64,000 nt of DNA from the NCBI RefSeq assembly GCF_003569745.1, contig NZ_AP018498.1, forward strand, positions 992,001-1,056,000, written 5' to 3'. This stretch comes from Altererythrobacter sp. B11. Its GTDB lineage: Bacteria > Pseudomonadota > Alphaproteobacteria > Sphingomonadales > Sphingomonadaceae. This document shows, piece by piece, positions 41,270 through 49,604 of this stretch (the stretch's first letter is position 1; every line of letters begins with the position of its first letter). The position numbers and the translations under genes were made by a program. The notes beneath the pieces are model-generated. The model was not told the DNA's origin. It worked only from the letters and a program-made list of their open reading frames with translations, and did not search any database.

Positions 41270-42694
41270 TCAGGCGTTCACGCCCACGCCCTTCTGGCGC
41301 CAGCTGTCCGCATAGGCATCGCGCGCGACTTCCGAATAGGGAACCGGCGAGATGACAGCCTTGATCTCGGTCTGCACATGCGGCTCCACCGTCGGCTTGG
41401 AGGTGCCGCCATTCGGCTCGCCCCACACCAGCGTCACGGTCTTGCCCATTTCCACCTTGTCCGGATCGATCATCGCGAGCGAGAGCATCTTGCCCTCGTT
41501 CGAGGAGTAGCCGATCCAGGTGGACACGCCGATCACTTCGCCGTCCATCTTCACTTCGTCGAACGGGTGCATGGCATAGACCGCGCTCGGGAATTCGAAG
41601 TACTTGGCGCGTTCGCCCTTGGCGAGCACCGAGCTGATGACGCGCATCACGTCTTCATTGTCGAGTGCGAGCGTGACCTTCTGCTTGTGCTTTTCGCCGG
41701 CCATCTTCTCGAGCGCCTCGCGGCCCACGAACTCGTGGTCGAACTTCACGATGTGGCCATAACCGATGTCCCACGGCGTGAGGTAATAACCCTCGATGCT
41801 GTCGGGAACATAGGAACCGCCGATGGAGCACATGCCGGCATAGGACTTGCCCGAAGCCCAGCTGCGGAAATCCTTCATCATCTGGCTGTCGCCGGTGAAG
41901 AAGGCCGGCAGCGGAGAGGGCAGCCAGCCGGATTCCAGCGTGTTGGAGGAATAGGCCCGGCCGCCCACCAGCGTGAGGCCGAAATCCTTGCCCGCTTCGA
42001 CCAGCGCGGCATGCACCGCATGGTAATCCGCCCAGGGGCCGAACAGTTCGTAACCCGGCTGGCCGGCCATGCCGTGGCGCAGGGCGATCACGTCCTTACC
42101 GGCGATGTCGATATGCGCCATGTTGAAGAACTTGAGGTCCGGCGGGGTCTGGCCCATGGCCCGCTCCAGCACCTTCATCGCATTCGGGCCCTGGAGCTGG
42201 AAGCGATAGTTCTTGCGCACGCCGTCGCTGCGCATCGCGGTGCGCTCGTCACGCTCCACGGTCACGTCCCACTTGCTGCCGTCGGGCTTGGGATACTGGG
42301 CGTGGAATTCCACCCACTCGATCGCGGGCGCACGGCCGACCAGCGAGAACTCGTTCTCGGCCAGGTAGAACAGGATCACGTCGCCGATCACATAGCCGTC
42401 CGGCGTCACCGGCACATACTGCTTCGCCTTGTTGACGGTGAAGTTCTTGAAGCTGTTGATGGCGGTGTATTCCAGCAGCTTGAACGCATCGGGGCCGCGC
42501 ACATACAGCTCGACCATGTGGTAGCTCTGGTTGAACAGCACGGCGCTTTCCGCCCATGCGCGCTGTTCGTTGCGCCAGTTGGAATATTCGGCCGGAACGC
42601 CGGGATAGACATTGGGGCCGACCTGCTGGTTGCGCAGGAAATCGACCACATTGTCAACACCGTCCAGCTTCTGCTGCAGGTTTTGTTCACTCAT
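41270..42694 (-). CDS. ligM: Tetrahydrofolate-dependent aromatic O-demethylase (LigM/DesA family)
   Basis: Moves the methoxyl methyl of vanillate (LigM) or syringate (DesA) to tetrahydrofolate, giving protocatechuate or 3-O-methylgallate and 5-methyl-THF. 474 aa, GcvT fold. It tracks LigM along its length: VYPGVPAEYSNWRNEQRAWA, NKAKQYVPVTPDG, FSLVGRAPAIEW with Arg121, LKFFNMAHIDIAGK, RAYSSNTLESGWLPSPLPA with Tyr248 (LigM Tyr247 region) and VKFDHEFVGREALE. The length and these blocks exclude a glycine-cleavage T protein. RBS AGGAGAGG, ATG 42694. LigM versus DesA specificity cannot be settled by eye. The metF and folD genes nearby recycle the methyl group. Confidence 0.88.
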   Translation of the reverse strand: MSEQNLQQKLDGVDNVVDFLRNQQVGPNVYPGVPAEYSNWRNEQRAWAESAVLFNQSYHMVELYVRGPDAFKLLEYTAINSFKNFTVNKAKQYVPVTPDGYVIGDVILFYLAENEFSLVGRAPAIEWVEFHAQYPKPDGSKWDVTVERDERTAMRSDGVRKNYRFQLQGPNAMKVLERAMGQTPPDLKFFNMAHIDIAGKDVIALRHGMAGQPGYELFGPWADYHAVHAALVEAGKDFGLTLVGGRAYSSNTLESGWLPSPLPAFFTGDSQMMKDFRSWASGKSYAGMCSIGGSYVPDSIEGYYLTPWDIGYGHIVKFDHEFVGREALEKMAGEKHKQKVTLALDNEDVMRVISSVLAKGERAKYFEFPSAVYAMHPFDEVKMDGEVIGVSTWIGYSSNEGKMLSLAMIDPDKVEMGKTVTLVWGEPNGGTSKPTVEPHVQTEIKAVISPVPYSEVARDAYADSWRQKGVGVNA

Positions 42695-42722
42695 GGCATT
42701 ACCTCTCCTAGAGGGTTGGGGT

Positions 42723-43427
42723 TCAATCACTGGCCGGCTGTGAAAGCCAGCTGGCGATGGCGGCGTTCACCGCTTCAGGCTCTTCCAGGGGCAGCATGTG
42801 CCCCGCGCCCGGAACGATGACGAGTTCGGAATTAGGGATCGCCGCGGCGATTTCGCGGTGCTGCGCGGGCGGGGCCCAGCCGTCGAGCTCCCCCGTCATC
42901 ACCAGCGTGGGGCAGGCGATCCGCGGCAGCAGATCCGCCACGTCGGGCCGGCCCACCAGCGCGCGGATATGCCGGTCGAACATGTCCTGCCCGGCGTCCA
43001 GCGACATCTGCCGCATCGGCTCGTAAAGTTCTGGCCGGGTGCGATTGGCCTCGGCCACCATGGGCGGCAGCCAGCTGTCCACCAGCGCGGTGAAGCCTTG
43101 GTCATAGCCGATCTGGCGCAGCGCCTCGCGCTTGGCGGGCTCCCCCTCCTTCGTCGGATGGGCGCCGGTGGAGGACAGCGCCAGGCGCCGCACGCGATCC
43201 GGCGCCAGCCGCACCACCTCCAGCGCGACTCGCCCGCCCATCGAATGGCCGAACAGGTCGAATCGGGTGGCGCCCTGCGCATCCGCTTCCGCCAGGACCA
43301 CGCGGGCCATGTCTGCCAGGCTGTCCGCCTCGCCATAGCCGTCGATCGCGCGGGAATCGGGGAATGCCGCGAGCTGGGGCGCGAACATGCGCGCATCACA
43401 GATCAGCCCGGGACAGAAAAACAGCAT
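42723..43427 (-). CDS. Alpha/beta-fold hydrolase upstream of ligM-like gene
   Basis: About 234 aa. The opening FFCPGLICDARMFAPQLAAF has the oxyanion-type turn, FGHSMGGRVALEV carries the nucleophile Ser, the acid Asp lies in TGELDGWAP and His in PGAGHMLPLEEP. The protein resembles small carboxylesterases or meta-cleavage-like hydrolases of the 3-oxoadipate enol-lactonase type. The substrate is unknown. It precedes ligM by 28 bp on the same strand and is divergent from metF. A GTG at 43436 is an alternative start; neither has a convincing ribosome site. Confidence 0.85.
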   Translation of the reverse strand: MLFFCPGLICDARMFAPQLAAFPDSRAIDGYGEADSLADMARVVLAEADAQGATRFDLFGHSMGGRVALEVVRLAPDRVRRLALSSTGAHPTKEGEPAKREALRQIGYDQGFTALVDSWLPPMVAEANRTRPELYEPMRQMSLDAGQDMFDRHIRALVGRPDVADLLPRIACPTLVMTGELDGWAPPAQHREIAAAIPNSELVIVPGAGHMLPLEEPEAVNAAIASWLSQPASD

Positions 43428-43468
43428 CACCCTCACCAGCTTGCTTAGAAATTCGCAGGTATGAAAAA

Positions 43469-43482
43469 TTCGTCTATACGAA
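43469..43482. promoter_or_regulatory. Palindrome in hydrolase/metF divergent promoter
   Basis: TTCGTCTATACGAA: perfect 5-bp arms around CTAT in the 128-bp gap between the hydrolase-ligM unit and metF. A single regulator bound here could control both directions. ATTCGCAGGTATGAAA precedes it at 43451-43466. Confidence 0.45.
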
Positions 43483-43555
43483 GAAATGTGTGTGCGCTAG
43501 GGCCTTTCTGAGACGAGCCGGAGGCCCTACAGGCACCTGCGAGAGGAGAGATTCG

Positions 43556-44431
43556 ATGTCTTACGCCGCTATCCATCCCGATTGGGAAAAGCCCCGCAGC
43601 AACATGGTCGATGGCTATTCGCTGGAGATGACGGCGAAGGAAATCGAAGGCCTGAGGGAAGCGGCCCCGCTGATCCGGCCGGGCACGCAGATCGCAGTGA
43701 CCTTCCTTCCCGGCGAGGAGATGGAGCAGCGGGTGGAAGCCGCGGTGCTGGTGCGCCAGCTGGGCTTCGAACCGATCGTCCACCTGTCCGCCCGCCGGCT
43801 GACGTCCGAAGCGGAGCTGGACAAGTATCTGGCCGACATCACCGGCAAGGCCGGGGTGAAGCGCGTCTTCATTATCGCCGGCGATCCGCCGGAGCCGGAA
43901 GGCCCCTATTCCACCTCGCTGGAAATCATCGAAACGGGCCTGCTCGAAAAGTACGGCATCCAGATCGTGGGCGTGGGCGGCCACCCCGAAGGCCATCCCA
44001 ACAACAGCAAGGACGAGCTGTGGGACTGGATGGAGCGCAAGCTCGCCGCCGTGCGCGCCCATGGTATGACCCCGCTGATCGTCACTCAGTTCGCCTTCGA
44101 CGATGATGCGATCGTGGAATGGGTTGGCGAAATGCGCAGCCGCGGCATCGACGTGCCGGTGCGCCTCGGCGTTCCCGGACCGGCCGGCATCAAGCGCCTG
44201 CTCGGCTTCGCCAAGCGCTGCGGCGTGGGCGCCAGCGCCAGCGTTATGAAGAAATACGGCATTTCGCTGACCAACCTCATCGGCAGCGCGGGGCCGGACA
44301 AGCTGGTCGATTCGCTCGACAAGAAGCTGAGCGATGCCGAACATGGCCGCGTTCGCCTCCACTTCTACCCCTTCGGCGCGCTGACCGCGTCCGCCGAATG
44401 GATCAACAAGTACGACGCCAAGCACAGCTGA
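43556..44431 (+). CDS. metF: 5,10-Methylenetetrahydrofolate reductase
   Basis: FAD-dependent TIM-barrel enzyme interconverting methylene-THF and methyl-THF. 291 aa: VTFLPGEEMEQRV near the N-terminus, RVFIIAGDPPEPEG, VGGHPEGHPNN, LIVTQFAFDDDAIVEW and PVRLGVPGPAGIKRLL. In SYK-6 a metF gene sits with ligM and runs in the oxidative direction, returning the demethylation product methyl-THF to the C1 pool. The same is likely here, next to ligM and before folD. RBS GAGAGGAGAG, ATG 43556. A classical role in methionine synthesis is not excluded. Confidence 0.92.
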   Translation: MSYAAIHPDWEKPRSNMVDGYSLEMTAKEIEGLREAAPLIRPGTQIAVTFLPGEEMEQRVEAAVLVRQLGFEPIVHLSARRLTSEAELDKYLADITGKAGVKRVFIIAGDPPEPEGPYSTSLEIIETGLLEKYGIQIVGVGGHPEGHPNNSKDELWDWMERKLAAVRAHGMTPLIVTQFAFDDDAIVEWVGEMRSRGIDVPVRLGVPGPAGIKRLLGFAKRCGVGASASVMKKYGISLTNLIGSAGPDKLVDSLDKKLSDAEHGRVRLHFYPFGALTASAEWINKYDAKHS

Positions 44432-44527
44432 GCCTGGCGCGGGGCTTCCCGGCACCGGCCCGGCGAGGGGCCGGGCTGCCGGGCAGGCGCCGTGCGGCTC
44501 CGTTCGACAGCTGAGGGGATTCAAGTA

Positions 44528-45454
44528 ATGGCCGAGATTATCGACGGGCGTGCGGTCGCGCGTCAGCTGGACGAGGAAACCAAGGCGCAAGTGGATGCGA
44601 TGGTCGCTGCCGGCCAGCCGCGCCCCGGCCTTGCCGTGGTTCTCGTCGGCGATGACGGCGCGAGCCAGGTCTATGTCCGTCGCAAGATCAAGGGCTGCGA
44701 GAAGGTCGGCATCCGCTCCATCGAACGGCGGCTGCCGGCGGACACCAGCCAGGCAGACCTGCTCTCTGTCGTGGCGGAGCTCAATGCCGATCCCGAAGTG
44801 AACGGCATCCTCGTGCAGGTGCCGCTGCCGGAGCATATCGACACCCGGCTCGTGCTCCGCTCCATCCGTCCGGAAAAGGATGTGGACGGCTTCCACCCGG
44901 TGAATGTCGGCCGGCTCTCCACCGGCACGGGCGGCATCGTCCCCTGTACCCCGCTGGGGGTGATGAAGCTGATCGACACGGTGGTGGACGATCTGACCGG
45001 CCTCGACGCCGTGGTGATCGGCAAGTCCAACATCGTCGGCAAGCCGGTCGCCAATTTGCTGCTCGACCGCGAGGCGACGGTCACCGTCACCCATATCCAT
45101 ACCGAGAACCTGCCGGAGATCGCGCGCAAGGCCGATATCATCGTCGCCGCTGCGGGTGCGCCGGAGCTGGTGAAGGGGTTCTGGGTGAAGGACGGCGCGG
45201 TGATCATCGACGTGGGCATCACCCGCATCATGGGCGAGGACGGCAAGGAGCGGCTCGTGGGCGACGTGGCCTTTGACGAGGTGCAGCACGCCAAGGCCGT
45301 GACTCCCGTCCCCGGCGGCGTCGGCCCGATGACGATCGCCTGCCTGCTGGCCAACACGGTTCAGGCCGCGAAGACCCAGCTGGAGGGCGACGGCGGGGCG
45401 GATGATTACGGCGATGCACCCGACCGCTCCATGTTCAGCGGCACCGCCGCCTGA
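44528..45454 (+). CDS. folD: Bifunctional methylenetetrahydrofolate dehydrogenase/cyclohydrolase
   Basis: Oxidises methylene-THF to methenyl-THF and hydrolyses it to formyl-THF. 308 aa. The catalytic Lys is in YVRRKIKGCEKVG; the NADP site is VVIGKSNIVGKP; PVPGGVGPMTIA ends the domain. About 20 extra C-terminal residues (DYGDAPDRSM...) are unusual. It follows metF by 96 bp (GC-rich dyad, possible hairpin), same strand, so it likely completes the methyl-THF to formyl-THF path. Formyl-THF ligase or hydrolase, needed to release formate to FdsABG, is not in this window. Confidence 0.95.
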   Translation: MAEIIDGRAVARQLDEETKAQVDAMVAAGQPRPGLAVVLVGDDGASQVYVRRKIKGCEKVGIRSIERRLPADTSQADLLSVVAELNADPEVNGILVQVPLPEHIDTRLVLRSIRPEKDVDGFHPVNVGRLSTGTGGIVPCTPLGVMKLIDTVVDDLTGLDAVVIGKSNIVGKPVANLLLDREATVTVTHIHTENLPEIARKADIIVAAAGAPELVKGFWVKDGAVIIDVGITRIMGEDGKERLVGDVAFDEVQHAKAVTPVPGGVGPMTIACLLANTVQAAKTQLEGDGGADDYGDAPDRSMFSGTAA

Positions 45455-45514
45455 AATCGCGTCGGCGGGCGGCGGGGGCTGGCGTCCTCCGCCCGCTTGG
45501 CCTAATCGGCGGCC

Positions 45515-46279
45515 ATGCCGGGCAAGCAAGAGAAGATCTGGACCGCCGCCCTCCTGGTAATCGGTGACGAGATCCTCTCGGGCCGCACGCAGGATCGCAA
45601 CATCGCCCAGGTGGCCAGCTGGCTGCAGGTGCAGGGCATCCGCCTGGCGGAAGTGCGCGTGGTGCCCGATGTGATAGCGCGGATCGCCGATGCGGTGAAC
45701 GCGCTGCGGACGTCCTATGATTACCTCTTCACCACCGGCGGCATCGGCCCCACGCATGACGATATCAGCGTGGACGCGGTGGCCGCGGCACTGGGCGTGC
45801 CGGTGGTGATTCACCCCGAGGCGCGGGCGATTCTGGAAGACTACTACCAGACCCGTGGCGGGCTGAACGAGGCGCGGCTGCGCATGGCGCGGGTGCCGGA
45901 AGGGGCGGAGCTGATCCCCGATCGCATGTCGGGCGCGCCGGGCATCAAGATCGGCAACATCCATATGATGGCCGGCGTCCCCGCCATCGCCGCGCAGATG
46001 CTCGATGCCCTTACCGGAACGCTGGAGGGCGGCGCACCGCTGCTTAGCGACACCGTGGGCGGCTGGATCAAGGAAAGCGAAGTCGCCGATCTGCTGCGCG
46101 AGGTGGAGAAGGCGCATGAAGCCTGCCAGATCGGCAGCTATCCCTTTTTCCGCGAAGGGCGGACGGGTGCCAACTTCGTCATCCGCTCCACCGATGCGGG
46201 CGAACTCGCCCGCTGCATGGACGCGCTGTGCGATGGTCTCGCCGCCAAGGGGCTCGAGTTTACCCGCGGCGGGATCTGA
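45515..46279 (+). CDS. Molybdopterin-binding (CinA N-terminal/MoCF-type) protein
   Basis: 254 aa MoCF_biosynth domain: ALLVIGDEILSGRTQDRNIA at the start, LFTTGGIGPTHDDISVDAVA with the nucleotide loop, PEGAELIPDRMSGAPGIKIG and MMAGVPAIAAQMLDA. These are the marks of the competence/damage-inducible CinA N-terminal domain, but the C-terminal deamidase domain is missing, as in most alphaproteobacterial copies. Function unsettled: possible pyrophosphatase acting on ADP-ribose or nicotinamide nucleotides, or pterin binding. 60 bp after folD, same strand. Confidence 0.85.
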   Translation: MPGKQEKIWTAALLVIGDEILSGRTQDRNIAQVASWLQVQGIRLAEVRVVPDVIARIADAVNALRTSYDYLFTTGGIGPTHDDISVDAVAAALGVPVVIHPEARAILEDYYQTRGGLNEARLRMARVPEGAELIPDRMSGAPGIKIGNIHMMAGVPAIAAQMLDALTGTLEGGAPLLSDTVGGWIKESEVADLLREVEKAHEACQIGSYPFFREGRTGANFVIRSTDAGELARCMDALCDGLAAKGLEFTRGGI

Positions 46280-46367
46280 GGGCACAAGGGCTTGTAGTCG
46301 CAGGCGTCAGGCACCGGCGCTGTGTGCTGGCACGGGCGGGCTGTAGGCAAGCCCTGCCGCAGCGGCT

Positions 46368-46547
46368 CTATTCTTCCTTGTATTCCGGATCGCGGCGGAT
46401 GTCTTCGCGCAGGCGCTCCGCCCCCAATTCCGCCTCGCGGATTTCCCGCTGCGAACTCTGCCGGTTGCGGAAGAAGCCGTAATACATCACCACGATCAGC
46501 AGGATCGGGCCAGCGACGACGGTGAACAGCCACAAGGCTTCGGACAT
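46368..46547 (-). CDS. Small single-pass membrane protein, unknown function
   Basis: 59 aa. One membrane helix (LWLFTVVAGPILLIVVMYYG) is followed by a charged amphipathic tail (RQSSQREIREAELGAERLRE). The start at 46547 has AAGGAG about 9 bases upstream. Charged-tail, single-helix proteins of this kind are common in sphingomonads and have no known role. It lies between the molybdopterin-binding gene (plus) and rplA (minus). Confidence 0.65.
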   Translation of the reverse strand: MSEALWLFTVVAGPILLIVVMYYGFFRNRQSSQREIREAELGAERLREDIRRDPEYKEE

Positions 46548-46600
46548 GGTGAAACTCCTTTCACCTGCCCAACGCATGGCGCGGCCTTTCCTTCCCGACA

Positions 46601-46632
46601 GCAAAAGGCCGGAAGGATCGCTCCTCCCGGCC
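46601..46632 (-). terminator. Terminator of the rplK-rplA unit
   Basis: GGCCGGAAGGA-tcgc-TCCTCCCGGCC stem (one mismatch) with TTTT following on the minus strand (the AAAA at 46603-46606 read in reverse). It lies 28 bp after the rplA stop. Confidence 0.75.
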
Positions 46633-46659
46633 CCTTGGTGATTGCTTGCGGGGAAGGGC

Positions 46660-47358
46660 TCAGGCGCCCTCCACCTCCGTCGTGTCGAGCTTGAGGCCCG
46701 GGCCCATGGTCGAGCTCAGCGAGATGCGACGGACATACTTGCCCTTCGCGCCCGAGGGCTTGGCCTTCACGATGGCGTCGGTCAGCGCCTTGAAGTTCAC
46801 CTTCAGCTGCTCTTCCGTGAAGGAGAGCTTGCCGATGCCCGAATGGATGATGCCCTGCTTCTCCACGCGGAATTCCACCTGGCCGCCCTTCGCATCCTTC
46901 ACCGCCTGGCCCACATTGGGGGTGACGGTGCCCAGCTTCGGGTTCGGCATCAGGCCCTTGGGGCCCAGCAGCTTGCCCAGGCGGCCGACCACGCCCATCA
47001 TGTCGGGCGTCGCAATCACGCGATCGTAATCGAGATTGCCGGCCTGCATGTCTTCCATCAGGTCTTCGGCGCCCACCTTGTCGGCACCCGCATCCAGCGC
47101 TTCCTGCGCCTTCGCGTCCTTGGCGAACACGGCGACCTTGATGTCCTTGCCGGTGCCGGAGGGCAGCGACACCATGCCGCGCACCATCTGGTCCGCATGG
47201 CGCGGATCGACGCCGAGGTTCATCGCGACCTCGACCGTCTCGTCAAACTTCTTGCTGCCCAGATCCTTCAGCAGGGCGAGCGCTTCGTCAAAGCCATAGA
47301 GCTTTTCCGCCTCGACCTTGCCGGCCTGGAACTTCTGCTTCTTCGTCAGCTTCGCCAT
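46660..47358 (-). CDS. rplA: 50S ribosomal protein L1
   Basis: 232 aa, full length for bacterial L1, which builds the mobile L1 stalk at the E site and in many bacteria represses its own operon. [20 protein letters not shown] at the start, [11 protein letters not shown]-type rRNA loop (here [17 protein letters not shown]), [14 protein letters not shown] in domain II and [16 protein letters not shown] at the end. It follows rplK by 4 bp. Unlike most genomes, rplJ and rplL do not follow; the terminator comes next. Confidence 0.98.
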   Translation of the reverse strand: MAKLTKKQKFQAGKVEAEKLYGFDEALALLKDLGSKKFDETVEVAMNLGVDPRHADQMVRGMVSLPSGTGKDIKVAVFAKDAKAQEALDAGADKVGAEDLMEDMQAGNLDYDRVIATPDMMGVVGRLGKLLGPKGLMPNPKLGTVTPNVGQAVKDAKGGQVEFRVEKQGIIHSGIGKLSFTEEQLKVNFKALTDAIVKAKPSGAKGKYVRRISLSSTMGPGLKLDTTEVEGA

Positions 47359-47362
47359 GGGT

Positions 47363-47794
47363 TCAGCCCTCCACCACTTCGAGGCCCATCGAGCGGGCAG
47401 AGCCTTCGATGATCTTGGTCGCCTGCTCGATATCGTTGGCGTTCAGATCCTTCATCTTCAGTTCGGCGATCTCGGCGAGCTTGGAGCGCGCGATCTTGCC
47501 GGCCGAAGTCTTGCCCGGCTCCTTGGAGCCCGACTTGAGGTTCGCGGCCTTCTTGATGAGGAAGCTGGCGGGCGGGGTCTTGGTTTCGAAGGTGAAGCTG
47601 CGATCCGCATAGACCGTGATGATCGTGGGGATCGGCATGCTCTTTTCGAGCTCCTGCGTGGCCGCGTTGAAGGCCTTGCAGAATTCCATGATGTTCACGC
47701 CGCGCTGGCCCAGGGCAGGGCCGATCGGCGGCGAGGGATTGGCGGCGCCGGCCGGCACCTGCAGCTTGATATAGCCGGTAATCTTCTTGGCCAT
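47363..47794 (-). CDS. rplK: 50S ribosomal protein L11
   Basis: 143 aa, binds 23S rRNA of the GTPase-associated centre. [38 protein letters not shown] and the C-terminal [13 protein letters not shown] are diagnostic. It normally follows nusG directly; here it is separated from nusG by about 2.2 kb with a DUF6894 gene, a Crp/Fnr gene and repeats, so it needs its own promoter within 47795-48138. Confidence 0.98.
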   Translation of the reverse strand: MAKKITGYIKLQVPAGAANPSPPIGPALGQRGVNIMEFCKAFNAATQELEKSMPIPTIITVYADRSFTFETKTPPASFLIKKAANLKSGSKEPGKTSAGKIARSKLAEIAELKMKDLNANDIEQATKIIEGSARSMGLEVVEG

Positions 47795-47969
47795 CGCTGG
47801 CCTCCTTTCTCACTGTCGCCCGCCGCCGGAAACGGCAGGCTCATGGTAAGCGGTCAAGCGAGGCACGGATGCCTCTCCCGCACGGGTTCCCGAACTGTCG
47901 CAGGGAAGGCGCGCACATAGCGAATCCGGCCCGAAATGCAAGCGCCCGCCGCCGGCGGCGGGGCCCTCT

Positions 47970-48018
47970 CGCTGGAACACGCTGGAACACCTTGGAACAG
48001 GGTTCATGGCAGAAAAAT
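47970..48018 (+). repeat. GGAACA-type dispersed intergenic repeat, copy 2
   Basis: CGCTGGAACACGCTGGAACA then CCTTGGAACAGGGTTCATGG and CAGAAAAAT: three GGAACA units, one more than the other copies. It lies in the 344-bp gap 47795-48138 upstream of rplK, where any rplK promoter must also be. Nothing else is recognisable in that gap. Confidence 0.65.
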
Positions 48019-48138
48019 CTGCGGCTGGATCAAGGACTTGTGAAGCGGAGGCAGGAAGGGGGAAAGGCAATGTGTCACCCTTTGCGCCATAGCGTCCGGC
48101 GGGGGTGTAGGACACCGCCCAGATGACCGCTGCCCGCC

Positions 48139-48390
48139 CTATCCGTCGCTTTCGCGAATCGTCTCGAAAGCGGCAGTGAAGGGCAGGGTTTCCAGCTCTC
48201 GCCGCGCTTCGTCCATGATCACCGCGCGGCCGCCGAGGTCGAGCCGTCCCTGGCGCATCTCATCTGCCAGCAGGGACCGTATGCCTTCGATCGCGCACAG
48301 CCGGGCATGGGGGAAATCGCGGCATTCCAGCCCCACATGATCTTCGGCAATGCCGGCATGATCGACGACTTCGATGAAGAATCGTGGCAT
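48139..48390 (-). CDS. DUF6894-like small protein
   Basis: 83 aa. MPRFFIEVVDHAGIAEDHVG then LECRDFPHARLCAIEGIRSL follow the DUF6894 pattern: a short beta hairpin with 'P-R-x-F-I-x-V-x-D', a 'G-x-x-x-x-D-x-x-x-A' turn and a C-terminal 'V-I-M-D-E-A-R-R-E-L-x-x-L-P-F'. These small alphaproteobacterial proteins have no known function and often sit near Crp/Fnr or stress regulators, as this one does (divergent from 48498). Confidence 0.75.
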   Translation of the reverse strand: MPRFFIEVVDHAGIAEDHVGLECRDFPHARLCAIEGIRSLLADEMRQGRLDLGGRAVIMDEARRELETLPFTAAFETIRESDG

Positions 48391-48497
48391 ATTGCTACTG
48401 ATTTGAGCACGTTGTCGATCGCCGCGATTGACTTGGTAAGGACGTGCCCAGTAAGTTTACTCCGGGATAAATGGTAAGTGGGAGCCATTAATAGCCC

Positions 48498-49235
48498 ATG
48501 AAGATTCTGCCGCTTTTGCGAAAACTGCAGAATGTTACTGCGCTTACCGATCAAGACGTATTGGCGCTCGATGACGCGGTGCTCCAGATAGATGATCTGC
48601 CCGCCCGGCAGGCGATCATAGCGGAAGGGGAGCGGCCGGCCTGCGTTCACCTGATCCTGGATGGCTGGGCCGCGCGGTGCAAGTTCACGCGGCGGGGTGC
48701 GCGCCAGTTCACCGGTTTCCTTGTTCCCGGCGATTTCTGCGACATGCATATCACCGTCCTCGCCCGCATGGATCATGCGATCGAAACGCTCACCCCATGC
48801 AAGGTGGCGCAGCTTTCGCCGCCGGCGCTCGATCGCCTCACGCGGGAGAACTCCAACCTCTCCCGCGCGCTGTGGTGGAGCACACTGGTGGACGAGGCGG
48901 TGCTGCGGGAATGGGTGGTCAACAACGGCCAGCGCACCGCTTACGAGGCGATCGCCCACATTCTGTGCGAAATGCACATGCGCCTGGACATGGTGGGGCT
49001 GGTGGCAGGCGATGTGCTGTCCTTCCCGCTGACGCAGGAGGATCTGGCCAGTGCCGCGGGGCTGACGGCGGTCCACACCAATCGCGTGCTGCAGAAGCTG
49101 CGCCAGCGCGGCCTGATCGAATTGCGCGAGCGCGTGCTGACCGTGCTGGACCTGCCGGGGCTGGAAGAGGCCGCCGGCTTCGATCGCGGCTATTTCCACC
49201 TCCTGCCGCGGCATGAGGCGGGCGTAGAACGCTAG
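48498..49235 (+). CDS. Crp/Fnr-family transcriptional regulator
   Basis: 245 aa. N-terminal cyclic-nucleotide-binding-fold domain (AIIAEGERPACVHLILDGWA, LVPGDFCDMHI) and a C-terminal helix-turn-helix (FPLTQEDLASAAGLTAVHTN followed by RVLQKLRQRGLIEL). The four N-terminal cysteines of oxygen-sensing FNR are absent, and the cAMP-site glutamate/arginine pattern is not evident, so the effector is unknown. It is divergent from the DUF6894 gene and is one of the genes splitting nusG from rplK. Confidence 0.9.
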   Translation: MKILPLLRKLQNVTALTDQDVLALDDAVLQIDDLPARQAIIAEGERPACVHLILDGWAARCKFTRRGARQFTGFLVPGDFCDMHITVLARMDHAIETLTPCKVAQLSPPALDRLTRENSNLSRALWWSTLVDEAVLREWVVNNGQRTAYEAIAHILCEMHMRLDMVGLVAGDVLSFPLTQEDLASAAGLTAVHTNRVLQKLRQRGLIELRERVLTVLDLPGLEEAAGFDRGYFHLLPRHEAGVER

Positions 49236-49295
49236 GCGGCGTGGACAAATTCCGAGTTTTGTGAAGGGCAGAGAAGGGGTGGAGTGCGGTCATAG

Positions 49296-49423
49296 CCCTC
49301 TCCCCTTCAGGGGAGAGGGTTGGGAGAGGGTTGGGAGAGGGGGAGGGACTGCCCATGCCCCTCTCAACTCCGGCTAGGCGCTCCGCGCCAAGCCTGCGTA
49401 TCTCTCCCCTGAAGGGGAGAGAG
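49296..49423. repeat. CTCTCCCC hairpin cluster with 11-bp tandem repeats
   Basis: CCCTCTCCCC-ttca-GGGGAGAGGG hairpin (49296-49319) runs into GGGAGAGGGTT repeated two and a half times (49311-49341), and a second related hairpin (TCTCTCCCC-tgaa-GGGGAGAGA) lies at 49401-49422. Together they fill most of the 369-bp gap 49236-49604. No gene is evident in the rest of the gap. Confidence 0.75.
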
Positions 49424-49604
49424 GCACCGCCCGCAATGGGGTCGTTTTCGGACGTTTGGGATTTGTCCACGCGCGCATTCGGCAGCGGCAGGCCGCTTTT
49501 TCGGTCTGGTTCGCAGCCGGCTCGTAACGGTTCCACGGCCGCTCCGGACCCTCTGCATCGACTCTAAAGATCGCCGCTGAACTGATGCAATCCGCCTGCG
49601 CAGG

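Noticed and set aside
41270-42694. Aminomethyltransferase (GcvT) of the glycine cleavage system
   Set aside because: Length, VGRAPA and RAYSSNTLESGW blocks and lack of gcvH/gcvP place it with LigM/DesA O-demethylases.
43445-43555. A small gene between the hydrolase and metF
   Set aside because: No open frame with a start and ribosome site; the stretch has palindromes and promoter-like AT content only.
45515-46279. Full CinA competence protein
   Set aside because: Only the N-terminal MoCF-type domain is present; the deamidase domain is missing.
43445-46285. A 946-codon minus-strand open frame
   Set aside because: Antisense to metF, folD and the molybdopterin-binding gene, all of which have clear families. 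Composition is shadow-like.
49296-49423. CRISPR-like repeat array
   Set aside because: Repeat units are 11 bp, contiguous, without spacers, and no cas gene is nearby.
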